Source: Blumeriella jaapii (taxonomy: Eukaryota > Ascomycota > Leotiomycetes > Helotiales > Drepanopezizaceae). Taken from it: DNA of 64,000 bases. This document shows, in pieces, positions 58,273 through 64,000 of the stretch. The stretch spans positions 1,302,001 through 1,366,000 of the forward strand of contig VWND01000075.1 of the NCBI GenBank assembly GCA_009599575.1, given 5' to 3'. Within the stretch, counting starts at the first letter, position 1. Each line of letters starts with the position of its first letter. Both the position numbers and the translations under genes were made by a program. Below the pieces are notes generated by a model. It was given only the letters and a program-made list of their open reading frames with translations, was not told the DNA's origin and did not search any database.

Positions 58273-59792
58273 GATAGCGTTGGGTGATGGATTAGGACAG
58301 AAACGAACAGATCCTTTCTTCTAAGAACGAGTTGATGTTTGGAATCTTGATGCGGAGAATGAGCGAGGCACAAGATGGATGATGACATGAATTCATGAAT
58401 GTGGGAAGGGCACAGGAATATATACCTTATCTTGTGCATCTGGCATCGAACAGGGAGCCTCACAGCAGCAATACCCGTTTGCTGAATGCTTCCCGTCATC
58501 GCGCCTGGAAGATGAGTATTGTGACTGTTCGACAGCAGACTGGCCCGAGACGGGTGTGCCGTTGTCCCGTAAAACTCACGCGCCAAACAAAAACACGGCA
58601 AAGCAGGCCACAAACTCCTGAGAGAATCAATCTGAGGGAGTCATGGCGAATCAACCGACAAGATGAATGAGGAGCCATGGAGGGAAATCGCCGGGCGCAC
58701 GAGTTCTAGATGTGAGAGACTTGAGCAATTGCTGCATTTCTCCTAACCCGACGAACTAGAGAGCGCGTGCAGAGTGGAAGACTTGAAGAGGCCGTCCATA
58801 TGGCAAATAAGAAAAGACACGTCATTGTGATGCCCCCTTTTAACTCCAGGTCCAAGTGCTGCCCATTTAGATCTCAATACGTTCAGATTGCCAGTCGAGG
58901 AATGAATCATGCTGATATGGCGTTTGTTGTGCCGCTGAGGAAACAGCAAACCAAAGGCATCTCGCACCAAGCACCTGGAGGACAATGATGCCAAAAGCCA
59001 AAAGATACCGTAGGCTTATCGATTTGCTGCTGGCCTTTGGCTAAAGCCGACTCGCAATAGGATTCGGCCCACGGGTAGCAGATAGCAGATTCCGACGACC
59101 GAGATCAAGTAACGAGTGTTGACATTGACTTGCAGTGTTCAGTAGATATGTGCCGCAACAAGGCCAAAGGCGACTGGCTATATTTACTCTGAAAAACGTT
59201 CCTATCAGCAGAAAGTTAGGTTGGAAATCGACGCGTGACAGTCATCGAAGACACAGAGTGCGTGAAGCCCATTGTAATGTTAAGAGTGTCGACTCCTTGA
59301 CATGGACTTCTACGAACAGAGAAATGACACCGTGAACATACAAATCAGCAAATTCGCCATCGGGCCCGATAGCACCAACGAATTGTCAATGAAATTTCCC
59401 TGCCCGAATGCATCAGAAATGGAAGGATTCTAGTGATATTGTCTATCAGTACAATCCACGGAACATGGGACGCCGCCCCTCGGGGTGCGAGGTCGACGAC
59501 GAACCTTCAGCTTTTTTGACGACAACTATGTTTTCTTCTGCGGCAGGAATTGGAATGAGTCCGAATAACCAAAATTAAGCAACCGACACATGGCGACTTC
59601 GAAGAGATTTGTTTACCGGCGATCCGAGCCTTTTATTTTCTACGCCAACGCATAATACTACGATTTACCTGACGAAGGCATACCTATTGAGAATCTCAAA
59701 AGGACTGTATGAAAAGGAAAAGCGGAAAGAAACAGGATCGACAACTCGTTAATCGAAAACCTGGTACAGCTACATCGGCGTATGTACAGTAC
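58273..59792. other. Gene-poor flank of the transposon relic
   Basis: No supported gene. Frames at 58395-58670 and 58743-58994 lack signatures. AT content rises steadily from about 59560 toward the relic. Confidence 0.5.
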
Positions 59793-60374
59793 GTGGACAC
59801 ATGAATGTGCGCGTGTAAATCGGACGGTTACTTATTACAACCGCCATATTTCTCGACGTTTTTTTAACAAATTCTTTTTTACGATTTTTTACGACGATAG
59901 CATTTATATATGAGATAATACTTCAATTTATAAAGCACTTTTTATTTAGTTATGGTTTCGTAATATAAGTCTGAAAATAGTGCTTTTTTACCGGATTTCA
60001 ACCCGATCGAAAATCTTTAAGAAATGCTCAAAACAAAAATTTTCAAATTTAAATCAAAGCTAATAGTTATAAAAAACAATAATGTCATACAACGATTTTT
60101 GATAAAAGCTACGTAAAAAGCGTTAAAGCTCCTGGAAGATCAATTGTCAAATAAGCTAGCGGAAGGCATGCAAAGAAAATAAACGCTGTTAAAGCTGCAA
60201 ATGAATAGTATACTAAATACTGATTGAAATCGAGTATTATTTCGATTTTCAGCTTTAATTTAAGCTATTTGTATTTAAAATCGATTAATTAATGGTGGAG
60301 TTATGAAGTTGTAAAGGTAGAAGAATTTTGTTGGGATCAGGACTATTTACTGACGCGCACATTCATGTGTCCAC
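59793..60374 (+). mobile_element. Decayed Tc1/mariner-type DNA transposon with terminal inverted repeats
   Basis: The ends at 59793-59820 and 60345-60374 are inverted copies: both begin, reading inward, GTGGACACATGAATGTGCGC and continue with a GTAAAT block. The 582-bp interior is very AT-rich. In the plus frame at 59991 the sequence reads LPDFNPIENL then a stop and EMLK; this is the end of a mariner-type DDE transposase catalytic core, normally PDxNPIExxW, with Trp replaced by a TAA stop. Further stops follow (near 60115 and 60181). Loss of most of the transposase and C-to-T style changes suggest an internally deleted, RIP-mutated non-autonomous copy. Target duplication of TA is not clear. 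Family inferred from the short motif and TIRs. Confidence 0.75.
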
Positions 60375-61361
60375 CCACTGTACAGTACTGTACCGAGACG
60401 TGCGAAATACAACTTGGCATCGCTAGTTCTCGAAGTGCTGAAAATGCTTTCAAAAGTTATATATAAGCTGCGATACTGCGGACTTTTCCCTAATCGTGGA
60501 TATTACTTTTTTCACGCGTACAGATATGTAGGTACTTTGTAATCTATGGAATCATGCAAGATCACTTCACCAACACTATGGAAAACCATCCCGCCTACAG
60601 CGGGTCATCAGCCAAACATTTCTTTAACATACCTGCATTCTCGAGAGCCTACTTTGGTATCTCAAAATCCCCAGCTCAGCACATCCTATGTCCTACGGGA
60701 GGTTGAGGTGGCTTTGCCCTTCCTGCCGTCAAACAATATCATCATCATCACCACGGAACATGGCAGTGAGCAAACTCGGTAACAGTTATTGGAACTTTCA
60801 AATAGAATTTGGTTACACGGTTCTATGATGCTCACCAGTTTAAGTCTTGTACCAACTGGGTTGTCATAACTCCTTTTACTGTACTGTACTCATGGTTGTA
60901 ATCTTCAGAAGCAGGTCGATAACGCCCAGCCTTCTATTGACAAGAGCCGCCGGCGAGAAGGTCGAAGCACCGACACCAGCCTCTTCCGCAACGTCTCTCC
61001 TTGTCATCCATCTATCTACATGGTCTTGCAGCAAGGCTAGATCGTTCGTCCATTAATCAATCAATCAATCAATCAATAGCCTGTACTGTACAGTACCTCG
61101 CAAGGCATTTGTTTATTTACCCGTTCGCACCCAGCCCCAGCCACTGATGGTCTTCGGCCTGGATGCACCGAAGTTCGACTGTACATCACCTGCACTCGGT
61201 ATCAGTATGAACCAACCATCGACTGCATCCCTTACGACGACGTGCTATTGCTTCCTTTAGCATTATCCATCATCTCTACTATCTCTACTTCATGCATGCG
61301 CATCTTGTTTGTCGTGGCTTGAGCGTCCGAGGCTATGGATTGAGGTGCGGCGGGAGGGAAA
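60375..61361. other. Intergenic, promoter of the DHHC gene
   Basis: Contains CTGTACAGTACTGTACC at 60378-60394, TACTGTACTGTACT near 60878-60891, CTGTACTGTACAGTACC at 61081-61097 and an (AATC)n tract at about 61054-61077. No gene supported. Confidence 0.5.
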
Positions 61362-63169
61362 ATGGCTTGCAAGTTGGACAATCCGGCTGACGCTCAGCGC
61401 TGCAACATCGCCGTCAACAGATGGGCCGGGCGAGCAATCCCGTCGTTGCTCGCGGGGACTGTGGGGTATGCGAACTATGTCCTGGTCTATCAACTTTGTG
61501 GTTTGTTCGCTCCGACGTCTGGCGCATCCTCGTGCTGACTTCGACGTTATCAGTGAAGTACCTTCTCCGCAAGCACCACGACAACGGAGCTGCTATCGCT
61601 ATCCTCGTTGTACACTTTCTCCTGTTCCTTCTGATGGCCGCCAGCTTCTTCCGACTCTCGTACCTTACGTTCCTCCACCCGCCGCTCGTGCCCCTGGGCC
61701 CGGGGGCCATACGCGCTCGCAACGCACGCCGTCAAGCCAGAGACGAGAGAGATAACGAGAGCTCGATTGGTGGTAGCAAATACGGAGACGGGAATCATGG
61801 GCGGGATGATCCGGACAGCCCAGGCTTAGAGCTGTTTTACTCGAAGGATGTGTTTGTCTGCGAGATAGACGGCAAGCCAATTTGGTGCGCTGACTGCCAG
61901 AACGTAAGGAAATGAACTCTGGAATCTTTGGCTCCTGCTCCTTCTGATGCGGGCTGGTCTGGTGTCTGTGGCTAATTTTGGACGCATCTAGTGGAAGCCC
62001 GATCGCACCCATCATGACAGCAGTTCGAATAGATGCGTTAGGAAGCTGGACCATTTCTGCCCTTGGGTCGGTGGGCCTGTCGGCGAGAATAACATGAAAT
62101 TCTTCATCCAGTTTACTTTCTACACAGCTATGTTCTGTCTTCATTTACTGGTTGTACTGGCGTTCTACATCCACCAGCAGAAATCGAGCGAGGTATGTAT
62201 GCTTTCCGACCACACCAGCTTCTGTGCCGAAGAGATCACTAAATTTAAGTAGAGTGAAAGTGTCAATCGACACCTGATTGCTATTCTAGCCCTGTACGTT
62301 GAAATTGCCCCTGTGTTTAACATTTAACAAGCTGATGGGTAGCACGCAGTGCTGTATTTTTTGGTCTATTCACTGCCAGCATGTTCGGAACCTGCACCGA
62401 AGGGGCTATGAAAAACGAGACTGCAGTTGAAAACCTTCAGTTGGGAAACAGGAGACGCATCTTTTTGGCCGTGTTTATGCCCTCTCTGACAGTGCTCCAA
62501 AGCATCAATCCAACGCTAGCTTCGAATCCACCCTACCAAAAAATAGTCTACCCGTTGCCGCGAGACGATTCAAGCGTCAGGAGTACGGCAATTGAAAATG
62601 GGGCTCTCGCCCAAAATGAGCTAGGCCAACCTCGTCCCAGTCCACCGACCTCAGAACAGGGGGCCACGGCTGTGTTACAAGAATCGGGGTTGAATGCCAT
62701 CCGAGGAGCTGAGACATCCGAGAATCCATCCCAGCCAAGGACCCTAAGGGACCTTCAGGCTACTCGTCAATTTGCTATCTTGTCTATGGCAGATTACGCC
62801 AATCCATGGGACTTGGGCAGCTGGCATGAGAATCTTAAAACCGTGATGGGGACGAGCATCATCGACTGGTTTTTACCATTAAGAATGAGCCCTTGTTGCA
62901 ATCACGATAGCGAAAAGAGCCAGTTTCCTTTTGGACCACATGTTGACGATGTGAAAAGAAATGCAGGACTCCTGCCACAGAACGCACCGCATTCTGCAGA
63001 AGTTCCCGAGATTGCCCAGAAAGAGAGAGTGCGTCGACACAGAAAACGCGATCTTGATGCCCCACGTGACAACGCTCTCTTGGCTCCGCAAGCATTGGAT
63101 AAACTCGATGAGCACGGCAGAAAACAGAGAAGCAATGCTAACAGCTTCGATACAGCTGAGGGGACATAG
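61362..63169 (+). CDS. PFA5: Pfa5-like DHHC-type protein S-palmitoyltransferase
   Basis: Five exons: 61362-61500, 61554-61903, 61992-62192, 62253-62293 (41 nt) and 62350-63169; introns 53-88 bp; 516 residues in frame. Membrane segments: [60 protein letters not shown] and, across two splices, [20 protein letters not shown]. The Cys-rich domain lies between the second and third: [48 protein letters not shown]. The active-site Cys in DHFC is kept (DHFC or DHYC instead of DHHC occurs in the Pfa5 group). The Cys expected right after THH is Asp here (THHDSS). The cytosolic tail of about 250 residues is disordered. It would transfer palmitate to cytosolic Cys of target proteins. The ATG at 61362 gives a typical N-terminus. 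Confidence 0.85.
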
Positions 63170-64000
63170 CTATACCCACTACGCACGGCACGCGTTTGTA
63201 CATAACATTTTTCTTCCTTGCTGTTTATGGGGCACGTAAGCGGGCGTTGTACGAGTACATTGGTGGGCTGTGTACGTGATGACTGCTGTCAGTTATTGAT
63301 TATTAGAAGTGCGCTTATGGTCTGATGACGGCACTGGGTCTTAGGATAATATTTCCCAGAGCGAATTTCTTTTCGTCCATTAGTAGTAGTAGTACAAAGC
63401 AGTTTGACACATTCGTCAGTCGGGTCAACAAATCCCTTAGAGCCCACTTTGTGGAAATCATGGCCCTTTACACAAGGCATGGCAAAGTATCAGTGTTATT
63501 CAAACGGGCTTTGCGATCAATGCCATGGCCCTACGAAGGCTTACTTTCTAGGTAGAAAATCACCAAGGGATGCTCATCATATCATCGTTGAGTTGTTTTC
63601 TCATGCTTGGGTGTCTATCGACAGAAACGCCGATTGCTCGATATGGTAGCTCAGCCTACCCGTAAGTGCTTCAAGATATCCCTGCTCACATTTGCAACGT
63701 TTGCTTGCAGAGTCTAGTAGTTGGTGGCATTTCTGACATTAAGGACTGTGAAGTTGTAAGTGATGGCATTGAAGTCATAAATTCTAGAATTAGTCCATGA
63801 GAGATAGGGCCCCTGATCATAGACTCAGGGTCAGCAGTTAATGGTGGTCAAAAAAGCATTCATTTTCCACGCATGTTCGGCTACGAGGGTCTCCGTTGCC
63901 TTGAATACAGGGTGTCGGCGAGCACATGTCCCAAAGAGGTTGCCTATATGACTAGGATACTGATGTACAGCGGGAAGGCTCCCATGAGAGGTAGAAATAT
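63170..64000. other. 3' flank, no supported gene to the window edge
   Basis: Frames at 63289-63480 and 63325-63649 lack any family pattern. Confidence 0.5.

Overview
This is a piece of a nuclear genome from a filamentous ascomycete fungus (Pezizomycotina). The evidence is split genes with short introns (mostly 45-110 bp, GT..AG, with CTRAY branch sites just before the acceptor), proteins of fungal type (Atg3, Vps34, Rom2, Nse4, NC2beta, Prp38, V-ATPase proteolipid, fungal quercetinase), AT-rich decayed transposon sequence and no operons. Dothideomycetes is a guess based on protein flavour and intron style; order and species are not decided. All exon borders below were worked out by hand from splice signals and reading frame.

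Layout. 0-5 kb: end of an unknown gene, a DUF7053-like protein and a PKA-type kinase. 5.8-12.7 kb: a DUF4336-like protein, a long coiled-coil membrane protein whose 3' end is tandemly duplicated, an MCP1-like mitochondrial protein and a small zinc-finger protein. 14-19 kb: VPS34 and NSE4, divergent. 20-28 kb: PDB1, ATG3, a bicupin quercetinase, a CCDC97-like protein and a tyrosine phosphatase. 29.6-34.5 kb: mitoribosomal Bot1/mS45 protein, then a complex locus in which the first coding exon of NC2beta lies 2.2 kb upstream of the rest and a zinc-ribbon protein gene sits in the gap. 35-42.7 kb: ETR1, a proline-rich unknown, mitochondrial GatA and a secreted 5'-nucleotidase-like phosphoesterase with two related 47-bp introns. 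44-55 kb: aspartic protease, V-ATPase proteolipid, ROM2-type RhoGEF, a small membrane protein and PRP38. 55-61 kb is gene-poor and holds a decayed Tc1/mariner-type element. A PFA5-like DHHC protein ends the window.

Most genes are unrelated housekeeping genes. Loose themes are mitochondria (PDB1, ETR1, GatA, mS45, MCP1), autophagy and vacuole (ATG3, VPS34, V-ATPase) and signalling (PKA, ROM2). Many pairs are divergent and share promoters of 0.3-0.8 kb.

A caveat for the reader: several conserved genes (VPS34 twice, the phosphoesterase, the 37-kb unknown, and perhaps the DUF4336 and zinc-ribbon genes) carry one-base frame breaks in short runs. Sequence error is the simplest explanation. The most interesting observations are the NC2beta/zinc-ribbon locus, the pair of similar neighbouring introns (possible introner-like elements), the duplicated 3' end of the coiled-coil gene, and the decayed transposon.
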